Shown: positions 1 through 7,080, counted from the stretch's first letter. The stretch: 9,841 bases of DNA from an uncultured Sphingomonadales bacterium (GCA_903868655.1 CAIPWG010000163.1:1-9841); one strand, 5' to 3'. Translations and numbers: made by a program. The notes: a model not told the origin generated them from the letters alone.

Positions 1-1
1 A

Positions 2-2560
2 GCCGACGCGCCTGCCGCACCCGTTGCCACCGCACCGGCAGATAACTCGGGCGAAATCATCGTTACCGCAACGCGTCGTAACGAATCGATCCAGAACGTT
101 CCGATGACACTGCAGGCGTTCAGCGGCGATGCGCTGGGACAGCTCAATGTGACAAGCTTCAGCGATCTGCTGAAATATACACCCAACGTAACGTTCGCCA
201 GCAACGGCCCCGGCCAAGGCGCGATCTTTATGCGCGGCCTGTCGACCGGCGCAGCGGGCAACCAGTCGTCCGGTACGATCGCGCCGTTCCCCAACGTCGC
301 ACTGTATCTCGATGATCAGTCGATGCAGTTCCCATCGCGTAACGCCGACGTCTATGTGGCCGACCTTGAGCGCATCGAAGTGCTCGAGGGTCCGCAGGGC
401 ACGCTGTTCGGCGGCGGCGCCGAAGCAGGCGCCGTGCGTTACATCACGGCCAAGCCCAAGCTCGGCAAGTTCGAAGGCCACATGGAAGGCAGCTTCGGCG
501 GGACCGCCAGCGGTGGTGCAGCCAACGCCGCTTTCAATGCCACGATCAACATCCCGGTCGTGTCGGACAAGCTGGCTCTGCGCGCGACGATCTATGACGA
601 TCACCATGGCGGCTACATCAGCAACGTCTATTCGACGTTCACGCGTCAGGCCAGCGACCCTGGTTCGGTCGGCTATGGCTTTATCCCGAGCCCGACCAAC
701 CAAGCAAACAACGGGCAGTACAACAACTCGGCGCAGGTGAAGAAGAACTACAATCCGGTCGATTACACCGGTGGCCGCATCGAAGCGCTGTGGGATATCG
801 TTCCAGACTGGAACCTGTTGGTGACCGAGAGCTATCAGCGGGTTGATGCCGAAGGCACTTTCGCCTCGTATCCCGTCGGTTCGGATTTCCAGACACTGGG
901 CGCATTGCAGACCACCACGTTCTCGCCGTCGTACAACGTCGACAGCTACTGGAACACGGCCTGGACACTGAACGGCAAAGTGGGCGACTTCAAAGTTGTC
1001 TACACCGGTTCGTACATGACGCGTAACGTGTCAGAACAGCAGGATTACTCAAACTACTCGCGTACCGCGGGCGGCATGTATTACCAGTGCACCGGCTCGG
1101 CCACGGGCTTTGGCAAGGGTTCGACATATTGCTATTCGCCGGTTGCGAACTGGAACGACCAGATCCGCAACACGCACCACAGCGAAGAACTGCGTATCCA
1201 GAGCCCCGAAGGCAAGCGCATCCGCGCTATTGTCGGCGCCTATTACGAAGATTACAAAATCTACGACGTGATGCGCTTTAACTACACGTCGATCCCCGGC
1301 TGTACTGCTGCGCAGATCACTGCAAACGTGGCCTGCGTCGGCCAGGTTGCAACATTCCCCGGTTCAACAGCCAACCAGCCGGGTCTGGAACCTGTCGGCA
1401 CCACATTTGGTGAAGACACGCAGCGCGGCTACAAACAGCTGGCGTTCTTCGGCTCGGTTGATTTCGATATCATGCCGAACCTGACGCTGACTGGCGGCAC
1501 GCGCTATTACAACTACAAGGAATTTGAAGTCGGCTCGCAGTATCAGACGTATACTTCGTGCTATCAGGTCATTGCGTGCCCGATCGTCGGTGGCGGCAAC
1601 CACAACATCGATGCAGACAACGATCACGTCACGTACAAGGGCTTCAAGAGCAAAGCCCAGCTGACCTGGAAGCCTGCCGAACATACAATGGTCTATGGCA
1701 CGTTCAGCCAGGGTTTCCGCCCCGGTGGCTTCAACCGCCGCGGTTATTACATCCTGCCCGACGTGAACGGCGTGCCACAGTATTTCCGCCCGCTGTCGTA
1801 TAGCCCCGACGAGCTGACCAACTGGGAAGCCGGTCTGAAAACCGACCTGTTTGACCGCAAGGTGCAGTTCAACCTGTCGGCCTATTACATGATCTGGAGC
1901 AATCCGCCGATCGGTGTGTTCAACCCTGCCGGCGGTTATGGCAACACCACGTTTGTCACCAATGGACCGAGCTATCACATCAAGGGTCTTGAAGCCCAAG
2001 TGGTGGCCCGTCCGGTGGCTGGCGTGTCGATCCAGGGTGGGTTTACCTACAACGACTCAAAGCAGTCGAGCGCGCCGTTGCTGACGGTCAACAACCCGTT
2101 GTCAGTCAATGTTGGCAAGCAGCTGACCTCGTATTACAGCAAGGGCACGCAGATCAACGTGCAGAGCCCGTTCGGCAATATCGGCGCGGTAACGCCGTTC
2201 AGCCCGCACGTGCAGGCCAATTTGCGCGGCCGTTATGATTGGCAGGGCACTGCCGACATGGCGTGGTTCGTCAGCGGCGGCGTAACGTATACGGGTAGCA
2301 TGTACACCGAACCGTCGACGTATCCGTCGGGCGATGGTGTGGCCGTGCCTGTGACCACGATCTTCCGTTACCGTTTGCCGGGTTATGCCCAGTTCGACGC
2401 GCAGGTCGGCTTCAAGCGCGACAATTGGACGGTGACACTGTTCGGTGAAAATCTGTCGAACAGCCACGCATCGACCTTCACGTCGACTGCGCAGTTCATC
2501 AAGTCCGAAGTGCCGCTTCGTCCGTTGACGTATGGCCTCAAGATCGGGACTGCGTTCTAA
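2..2560 (+). CDS. TonB-dependent outer-membrane receptor (5' end cut off)
   Basis: This encodes an outer-membrane receptor that takes up a scarce solute using energy from TonB/ExbBD; the substrate is unknown. The frame is open from base 2, so the first in-frame ATG (104) is internal: upstream codons read an Ala/Pro-rich linker and then the TonB box EIIVTATRR (visible residues 18-26). The signal peptide must lie left of the window. The plug domain follows (about 30-145), with FMRGLSTG and LERIEVLEGPQGTLFGGG. The rest is a beta-barrel ending in GLKIGTAF, with the terminal Phe used for outer-membrane insertion. The 852 visible residues fit a nearly complete mature protein. Six cysteines form three close pairs (codons at 1088/1130, 1301/1334, 1559/1577) in stretches that look like extracellular loops, so disulfides are possible. 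A terminator follows the stop. The phosphonate-type operon downstream makes an organophosphonate ligand conceivable, but that is inference. Confidence 0.93.
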   Translation, partial: ADAPAAPVATAPADNSGEIIVTATRRNESIQNVPMTLQAFSGDALGQLNVTSFSDLLKYTPNVTFASNGPGQGAIFMRGLSTGAAGNQSSGTIAPFPNVALYLDDQSMQFPSRNADVYVADLERIEVLEGPQGTLFGGGAEAGAVRYITAKPKLGKFEGHMEGSFGGTASGGAANAAFNATINIPVVSDKLALRATIYDDHHGGYISNVYSTFTRQASDPGSVGYGFIPSPTNQANNGQYNNSAQVKKNYNPVDYTGGRIEALWDIVPDWNLLVTESYQRVDAEGTFASYPVGSDFQTLGALQTTTFSPSYNVDSYWNTAWTLNGKVGDFKVVYTGSYMTRNVSEQQDYSNYSRTAGGMYYQCTGSATGFGKGSTYCYSPVANWNDQIRNTHHSEELRIQSPEGKRIRAIVGAYYEDYKIYDVMRFNYTSIPGCTAAQITANVACVGQVATFPGSTANQPGLEPVGTTFGEDTQRGYKQLAFFGSVDFDIMPNLTLTGGTRYYNYKEFEVGSQYQTYTSCYQVIACPIVGGGNHNIDADNDHVTYKGFKSKAQLTWKPAEHTMVYGTFSQGFRPGGFNRRGYYILPDVNGVPQYFRPLSYSPDELTNWEAGLKTDLFDRKVQFNLSAYYMIWSNPPIGVFNPAGGYGNTTFVTNGPSYHIKGLEAQVVARPVAGVSIQGGFTYNDSKQSSAPLLTVNNPLSVNVGKQLTSYYSKGTQINVQSPFGNIGAVTPFSPHVQANLRGRYDWQGTADMAWFVSGGVTYTGSMYTEPSTYPSGDGVAVPVTTIFRYRLPGYAQFDAQVGFKRDNWTVTLFGENLSNSHASTFTSTAQFIKSEVPLRPLTYGLKIGTAF

Positions 2561-2593
2561 GCCCTGCTCAGGCACTGACCTGAACACAACAGG

Positions 2594-2632
2594 CGGGGCG
2601 GCACTGGCAACGGTGTCGCCCCGACTTGTTTG
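2594..2632 (+). terminator. Intrinsic terminator after the TonB-dependent receptor gene
   Basis: An 11-bp GC-rich stem (2594-2604 with 2613-2623, one G-U pair) closes an 8-base loop and is followed by the T-rich tail ACTTGTTTG. It starts 34 bp after the receptor stop codon. Its tail overlaps the predicted -35 of the next operon, so receptor transcription should end here and the operon should be read separately. Confidence 0.7.
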
Positions 2633-2653
2633 CAGGAATGGCTTGGATACAAT
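2626..2653 (+). promoter_or_regulatory. Predicted sigma-70-type promoter of the phosphonate operon
   Basis: TTGTTT (2626-2631) and TACAAT (2648-2653) are separated by 16 bp. The -10 matches TATAAT at five of six bases; the -35 keeps only TTG. A transcript would start near 2659-2662. This excludes the in-frame ATG at 2652, which lies inside the -10, and leaves a leader of about 15 bases before the ATG at 2676. No operator repeat is evident. The prediction is by eye, and alphaproteobacterial promoters are often divergent. Confidence 0.5.
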
Positions 2654-2675
2654 GCCCGGGGGGATGGCTGATTTC

Positions 2676-3803
2676 ATGACCAAGCAGTATGATCTGGCCG
2701 TAGTCGGCGGCGGTGTGCTGGGACTGGCGCACGCAATTACGGCTGCGCGCCGTGGCTACAGCGTCGTGCTGATCGAGCGCGAGCGGCATGCCAACGGTGC
2801 CTCGATCCGCAATTTCGGGTTCATTACCGTAACCGGTCAGGAACGTGGTCATTCCTGGTCGCTCGCGCGGCGTACTCGCGATGTCTGGGCAGACATTGCA
2901 CCCGAAGCAAAGATACCGATCGAACATCGCGGCCTTTATCTCAGCGCTCGATCGCCCGAAGCCATCGCGGTGATCGAGGCATTTTTGCAAACCGAGATGG
3001 GCGAAGGTTGCCGTTTGTTATCGCCCGGCGAATTCCGCGATGAAACCCATGGGCTGGGTGGAGATGATCTCCACGGCGCGTTGTACAGCCCGCATGAAAT
3101 CCGGATGGAGTCGCGCGATGCGATCCCGCTGCTGGCGCGCTGGGCGCAGGAAACGCTCGGCATCACCATGTTGACCGAAACGGTCGCGTTTTCCAGTTTG
3201 CCACCACGGATCGAGACATCGCGCGGCGCCGTTGAGGCGCGCCATGTGGTGGTTTGCCCTGGCGATGATTTTTCCACGCTGTGGCCCGATCGCATTGCCA
3301 GTTACAATCTGCGCCGTTGCCGCCTTTCGATGCTGCGGCTGGCTGATCCCGGCTTTCGTCTGCCCGGCGCACTCATGAGCGACCTGTCGCTCACCCGCTA
3401 TACGGGTTATGCAGCTTTGCCCGAGGCATCGGTGCTGAAGGCCAAGCTCCTGGCCGAACAACCGCGCCATTATGACAATGGCGTGCACTTGATCGTTGCC
3501 CAGGGTGCTGATGGGTCGCTGATCGTAGGTGACAGTCACCATTATGACGATTTGCCCGGTCCATTTGCCCCGGCCAGCGCAGAACACGACATCCTTGATG
3601 AATATGTCCGCGCCTTTGGCCGGGCTGCGCCCGCTGTGCTCGAACGCTGGGTCGGCACATATGCTTCGGCGAGCGATCGCACCTATCTGGTTGACACCCC
3701 AACAGACGACGTACGGCTGGTGATCGTAACCGGCGGAACCGGCGCATCGACGTCGTTTGGCATCGCAGAAGAAGTACTGAACTCTTTGATGGGAGACGCG
3801 TGA
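2676..3803 (+). CDS. FAD-dependent amine oxidase, TIGR03364-type, phosphonate-associated
   Basis: This is a cytoplasmic flavoenzyme of the DAO (glycine oxidase/sarcosine oxidase-like) superfamily, 375 aa. The N-terminal Rossmann motif is VVGGGVLGLAHA (G11, G13, G16), with Glu34 at the end of strand 2 for the FAD ribose. The segment NGASIRNFGFITVTGQ (about 40-55) matches, from memory, the signature of TIGR03364, a family defined by its linkage to phosphonatase-like genes. A C-terminal FAD motif VTGGTGAS lies near 351-358. The likely reaction is oxidative deamination or demethylation of an aminophosphonate, such as 2-aminoethylphosphonate or an N-methyl form, giving phosphonoacetaldehyde for the next gene; the exact substrate cannot be read from sequence. 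I chose ATG 2676 because it follows GGGGGGA with 11 bases between; ATG 2664 has no room for a ribosome site and ATG 2652 lies in the promoter. The stop overlaps the phnX start by one base. Confidence 0.85.
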   Translation: MTKQYDLAVVGGGVLGLAHAITAARRGYSVVLIERERHANGASIRNFGFITVTGQERGHSWSLARRTRDVWADIAPEAKIPIEHRGLYLSARSPEAIAVIEAFLQTEMGEGCRLLSPGEFRDETHGLGGDDLHGALYSPHEIRMESRDAIPLLARWAQETLGITMLTETVAFSSLPPRIETSRGAVEARHVVVCPGDDFSTLWPDRIASYNLRRCRLSMLRLADPGFRLPGALMSDLSLTRYTGYAALPEASVLKAKLLAEQPRHYDNGVHLIVAQGADGSLIVGDSHHYDDLPGPFAPASAEHDILDEYVRAFGRAAPAVLERWVGTYASASDRTYLVDTPTDDVRLVIVTGGTGASTSFGIAEEVLNSLMGDA

Positions 3804-4624
3804 TGACTTTTCCGGTGAAAGCCGTCATTTTTGACTGGGCCGGCACGATGGTCGATTTCGGTTGCATGGCTCCGGTCAACGCGTTGCGCACGGTGTTCGC
3901 AGCCCACGGCGTGCCGATTACCGAAGCCGAAGCCCGTGCCGACATGGGCAAGGCCAAATACGACCACGTGACCGCGCTGCTGTCAGAACCGGGTATTGTT
4001 GCACGCTGGACTGCGCATTTCGGCGCGGCGCCGGCGGTGGTGGATGTTGACCGGATCTATGCTCTGGTCGAACCGGCGATGGTCGAAGCCGCTCAACATG
4101 CCGCTGAATTGATACCTGGCGCGGCAGAAACTTACGCAGAGCTGTTGAAACTGAATATCAGGGTTGGGTCGGGCACTGGCTACACCCCGGATATGATGGC
4201 CGCGATCCGCGTAAAGGCCGCTGCACAAGGCTATGACCCCGCAGTCGTGGTTTGCGCAGGCGACACGCCGAGCGGACGCCCTGCCCCCCAGATGACCTGG
4301 GCTGCGCTGATCGCGCTCGACGTCTGGCCAGCCTGGGCGGCAATCAAAGTCGACGACGCACCGGTTGGTATTGCCGAGGGTCGCAACGCCGGGTGCTGGA
4401 CAGTGGGCGTGGCCGCATCAGGCAATGCCATCGGATTGGCTGCTGACGATCTGGCTGCGCTCGATCCTGCAGACCGCACGGCTCGGATTGCTTCGGCATC
4501 AGCGGCATTGCGCAGTGAAGGTGCCGATTTCGTGATCGATGATGTGTCGCACCTGATCCCGGTGGTCCACCGGATTGCCGCGGCGATCGCGGCGGGTCAA
4601 AAGCCGGGCAGCCTTTCCGCATGA
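3803..4624 (+). CDS. phnX: Phosphonoacetaldehyde hydrolase (phosphonatase)
   Basis: PhnX hydrolyses phosphonoacetaldehyde to acetaldehyde and phosphate in the cytoplasm, the last step of 2-aminoethylphosphonate breakdown. It is a 273-aa HAD-superfamily enzyme of normal length. Visible residues are the nucleophile Asp11 in FDWAGT (Ala13 where most HADs have a second Asp, as in PhnX), Cys21, the cap motif MGKAKYDHV with the Schiff-base Lys52, GSGTGYTPDMM (122-132), Arg159 in SGRPAP, and IKVDDAPVGIAEGRNAGCWTVGV (181-203) with the metal Asp185. The lysine separates true PhnX from the lysine-less PhnX-like family usually paired with TIGR03364 oxidases. Aligned from memory with the Bacillus enzyme, a second metal-loop Asp is Gly189 here, which I believe is common in Gram-negative forms. 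GGGAG lies 7 bases before ATG 3803; a GTG at 3800 is a less likely start. The stop overlaps the permease start as ATGA, implying translational coupling. Confidence 0.92.
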   Translation: MTFPVKAVIFDWAGTMVDFGCMAPVNALRTVFAAHGVPITEAEARADMGKAKYDHVTALLSEPGIVARWTAHFGAAPAVVDVDRIYALVEPAMVEAAQHAAELIPGAAETYAELLKLNIRVGSGTGYTPDMMAAIRVKAAAQGYDPAVVVCAGDTPSGRPAPQMTWAALIALDVWPAWAAIKVDDAPVGIAEGRNAGCWTVGVAASGNAIGLAADDLAALDPADRTARIASASAALRSEGADFVIDDVSHLIPVVHRIAAAIAAGQKPGSLSA

Positions 4625-5907
4625 ACTTGGTCGCAACCGTCCGAAGCTGGTTGGTGCGCGCGCCACAAGGTGTTTTTGCGGTTTATGCAGGCACGATGGC
4701 GTTCGGCACCTATTTTTGCATTTACGCCTTTCGCAAGGCCTTTGCCGCGGCGCATTTTTCCGGCCTGCCTCAAGTCCTGGCCGTGGATTACAAGGTCGCC
4801 TTGGTCATCGCGCAAGTGCTTGGCTATGCGCTGGCCAAGCTGATTGGCGTGCGTGTGATCGCGGAACTGCCGGCGCACCGGCGTATTGCCGGGATCGTGA
4901 TGCAGAGCCTGATTGCCGAGGCTGCACTCGTGCTATTCGCTGTGATCCCCGCGCCCTGGAACATTGCGGCGATGTTCGTCGATGGGTTGGCACTGGGCAT
5001 GGTGTGGGGAATGGTGTTCGGCTTTGTCGAGGGACGACGCCAGTCCGACATGATCGGCGCGATGCTTTGTGCCAGCTTCGTGATCTCGTCGGGTGTGATG
5101 AAGTCGGTCGGCACTGTCGTCATGACCACGCATATCGCGGGCGAATGGTGGATGCCGGCGGTCACCGGTGCGCTGTTTATTCCTTTACTGGCGTTTTGTC
5201 TGTTCGGGCTTGCCACCCTGCCCCCGCCCAATGCAGCAGATATCGCAGAACGGGTCAAACGCGTGCCAATGAATGCGGTGGCGCGGCGTGCGCTGCTCCA
5301 GCGGTTCGGGCCTGGTTTGTTGGCGCTTGTACTGCTCTATGTCCTGCTGACGGCACTGCGTGATTTCCGGGACAATTTCTCTGCGGAGATCTGGGCCGAG
5401 CTGGGTCTGGGCGGCAAGGCCGAGCTGTTTTCGCTGACCGAACTGCCGATCAGCGTGATGGTGCTGGGGGTGCTGGCGACACTGACCGTGATCCGCAACA
5501 ACGATCGCGCCTTGGTGGTGAATTTCGTCCTGGTGACTTTGGGGTTGGCGCTGGCCGCGCTCAGTTCGCTTGCCTTTGTCCTGCACTGGATCGGTCCGGT
5601 ATGGTGGATGACCGCGCTCGGCGGCGGCCTCTATCTGGCTTATACCCCGTTTAACGGCATGCTGTTTGACCGTCTGGTTGCTGCCACCGGCAGCATCGGC
5701 AACGCGTCATTTCTGATCTACGTTGCCGATGCCGGCGGCTATGGCGGCTCGGTTGCGTTGCTGCTGATACGCAATATTCCCGGGTTTCGCCTGCCCTGGA
5801 CCCAATCGCTGATCGGTGCAGGGATCGCCTGTGGCACGCTGGGCATGGCACTGATGATCTGGGCTGCAATCTATTTCAGCCGCAAACTACGCCGTGCTGA
5901 TTATTGA
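4621..5907 (+). CDS. DUF5690-type MFS-like permease, probable aminophosphonate transporter
   Basis: A 428-aa inner-membrane protein with about 12 hydrophobic segments (near 18-42, 57-78, 88-110, 115-135, 145-165, 177-198, 230-247, 270-290, 297-320, 325-345, 362-383, 396-420) and a polar loop around 200-225, the usual MFS layout. Conserved-looking blocks such as GTYFCIYAFRKAF, DYKVALVIAQVLGY, TALRDFRDNF and FNGMLFDR are those I associate with DUF5690, a family without an assigned function. In the first helix YAFRKAF resembles the YLVRKNF region of the organophosphate antiporters GlpT/UhpT. Arg247 at the start of the second half sits where GlpT has Arg269. Both arginines bind phosphate in GlpT. 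As third gene of a coupled operon with the amine oxidase and PhnX, its job is probably uptake of the aminophosphonate, perhaps by phosphate exchange; this is inference. The gene end overlaps msrA by 7 bp on the other strand, with no terminator visible. Confidence 0.82.
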   Translation: MNLVATVRSWLVRAPQGVFAVYAGTMAFGTYFCIYAFRKAFAAAHFSGLPQVLAVDYKVALVIAQVLGYALAKLIGVRVIAELPAHRRIAGIVMQSLIAEAALVLFAVIPAPWNIAAMFVDGLALGMVWGMVFGFVEGRRQSDMIGAMLCASFVISSGVMKSVGTVVMTTHIAGEWWMPAVTGALFIPLLAFCLFGLATLPPPNAADIAERVKRVPMNAVARRALLQRFGPGLLALVLLYVLLTALRDFRDNFSAEIWAELGLGGKAELFSLTELPISVMVLGVLATLTVIRNNDRALVVNFVLVTLGLALAALSSLAFVLHWIGPVWWMTALGGGLYLAYTPFNGMLFDRLVAATGSIGNASFLIYVADAGGYGGSVALLLIRNIPGFRLPWTQSLIGAGIACGTLGMALMIWAAIYFSRKLRRADY

Positions 5908-6563
5908 TAAAACTGCGGGAACCGTTCACGCAAATGTGCCACGCGTTCGACATCCCAGCGACGGATATAGGGATGATTGGGGTTCCGCCGCATGAATTGC
6001 TGGTGGTATTCCTCTGCCGGAAAAAACCGCCCGGTTTCAATCTTCGTCGCAATTGGCGCCTTGAACGTATGGGCCTTGTTCAAGGTGGCAATATAGCGCT
6101 CGGTCAGCGTCCGTTGCGCAGGGTTCTGTGGAAACACCGCCGAACGATAGCTGCGCCCTTCGTCAGGATATTGTCCGTTCACTTGCGTCGGGTCATGCGC
6201 GACCGCGAAATAGATTTCGAGCAGTCGGCCATAGCTGACCACACGCGGGTCGTACTGAATACGGATCGATTCGGCGTGGTTGGTGGTTTCAGTTGAGACC
6301 GTCTGGTAATCGGCGGTCGCCTGTGTTCCGCCGGTATAGCCGGCGGTAACCGTCTTTACCCCCCTCACATGTTCGAACACACCTTCCATACCCCAGAAGC
6401 AACCGCCTGCGAACACGGCAATTTCGCTGCTCGCAGTTGCCGGTGCCTGTGCAGGCGGATCAGGGAATGGTCCGGTGGGCGCCGCTGTCGATGGCGCACC
6501 CAACGTCAAAGCCAACGCGGCAATGCCAACGCTTGCGGCTGCGCCCAACCACACCCGGTTCAT
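5901..6563 (-). CDS. msrA: Peptide-methionine (S)-S-oxide reductase MsrA, exported
   Basis: MsrA reduces the S epimer of methionine sulfoxide in proteins. The 220-aa product starts with MNRVWLGAAASVGIAALALT and STAA, a Sec-type signal peptide, then a Pro-rich linker (30-45), so it should act in the periplasm, free or membrane-anchored. The catalytic motif is GGCFWGME with nucleophile Cys55, followed by family landmarks TAGYTGG, NHAESIRIQYDP, YFAVAHDPTQ, QGQ-like VNGQYPDEG, YRSAVF and EEYHQQF. Cys55 is the only cysteine in the protein, so there is no C-terminal resolving cysteine as in the E. coli enzyme. The ATG at 6563 overlaps the msrB stop (ATGA), indicating translational coupling. A longer open frame upstream (from 6605) gives a Cys-rich leader that belongs to the msrB coding region and was rejected. 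The 3' end overlaps the convergent permease gene. Confidence 0.93.
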   Translation of the reverse strand: MNRVWLGAAASVGIAALALTLGAPSTAAPTGPFPDPPAQAPATASSEIAVFAGGCFWGMEGVFEHVRGVKTVTAGYTGGTQATADYQTVSTETTNHAESIRIQYDPRVVSYGRLLEIYFAVAHDPTQVNGQYPDEGRSYRSAVFPQNPAQRTLTERYIATLNKAHTFKAPIATKIETGRFFPAEEYHQQFMRRNPNHPYIRRWDVERVAHLRERFPQFYQ

Positions 6564-7036
6564 GCAGCACCTGCATGGAACACAAGTGCAACGCCGTTCA
6601 TGCAATAACGCTTGCCAGTCGGCGCTGGACCATCGTCAAACACGTGCCCCAAATGCCCGGCACAGCGCAGACAGTGGACTTCGGTGCGCGGCAAACCGAT
6701 TTCGTAATCGGTATGCGTCGCAACAGCGTGCGCCAGTGGCTGCCAAAAGCTGGGCCAACCCGTGCCACTGTCGAATTTGGTATTGGTGCTGAACAAGGGC
6801 AAGTCGCACCCGGCACAGGCGAATCGGCCACGACGATGCTCGTTGAGCAGCGGGCTGGTAAACGGTTGCTCGGTGCCCGCCTGGCGCAAAACGCGGTAAG
6901 CTGCCGGGCTGAGCTTTTGCCGCCATTGCGCATCGCTGAGCGCAAAAGGCGCATTGGCACCGCGCGCCACTCCGGCAAATGCCGCTGCAGCGCCAGTCAA
7001 CAGCATCGCAACTGTTGTACGTCGATCAAAAGACAT
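6560..7036 (-). CDS. msrB: Peptide-methionine (R)-S-oxide reductase MsrB, Tat-type signal
   Basis: MsrB reduces the R epimer of methionine sulfoxide. The 158-aa product begins MSFDRRTTVAMLLTGAAAAF, with a twin arginine (5-6) before a hydrophobic stretch and ARGANA as likely cleavage region, so it looks like a Tat-exported periplasmic protein. The zinc site is complete (Cys74/77 in CAGC, Cys122/125 in CLRC), as is the active site GHLGHVFDDGP and KRYCMNG with catalytic Cys145. The usual resolving cysteine in DSGCGWPSF is threonine here (KFDSGTGWPSF, Thr92), making this a 1-Cys enzyme like its partner MsrA. ATG 7036 was chosen because the signal peptide starts well there; a GTG at 7048 is the alternative. 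The ribosome site is weak (GGTGGTG). It is first in the msrB-msrA pair, which together would repair oxidised exported proteins. Confidence 0.93.
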   Translation of the reverse strand: MSFDRRTTVAMLLTGAAAAFAGVARGANAPFALSDAQWRQKLSPAAYRVLRQAGTEQPFTSPLLNEHRRGRFACAGCDLPLFSTNTKFDSGTGWPSFWQPLAHAVATHTDYEIGLPRTEVHCLRCAGHLGHVFDDGPAPTGKRYCMNGVALVFHAGAA

Positions 7037-7064
7037 GAAAAGCACCACCGTTTGTCGCAGGGAT

Positions 7065-7080
7065 GAAGCAGGAATGCTTC
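7065..7080 (-). promoter_or_regulatory. Small hairpin in the msrB leader
   Basis: GAAGCA (7065-7070) pairs perfectly with TGCTTC (7075-7080) around a 4-base loop, about 28 bases before the msrB ATG. It could be a leader-RNA hairpin or an operator half-site pair. There is no T-run after it, so a terminator is unlikely. A 6-bp match may also be chance. Confidence 0.3.

Noticed and set aside
1364..1999. 211-codon open frame on the - strand inside the receptor gene
   Set aside because: It is antisense to a strongly supported receptor, has no recognisable motif, and long antisense frames are expected at this base composition.
104..2560. Receptor gene starting at ATG 104
   Set aside because: The upstream in-frame codons encode the TonB box EIIVTATRR, so that ATG is internal.
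4360..4375. Gly189 in PhnX where the Bacillus enzyme has a second metal-loop Asp, read as a possibly inactive enzyme
   Set aside because: All other catalytic residues, including Lys52 and Asp185, are present, and I believe Gram-negative PhnX proteins commonly have Gly here, so it is not good evidence of inactivation.
4575..5363. 262-codon + strand open frame overlapping the end of phnX and the permease
   Set aside because: It is an out-of-frame, Arg/Cys-rich shadow of the permease gene.
6437..7066. 209-codon + strand open frame opposite msrB
   Set aside because: It is a shadow of msrB and the start of msrA, both of which have complete catalytic motifs; its product has low complexity and no motif.
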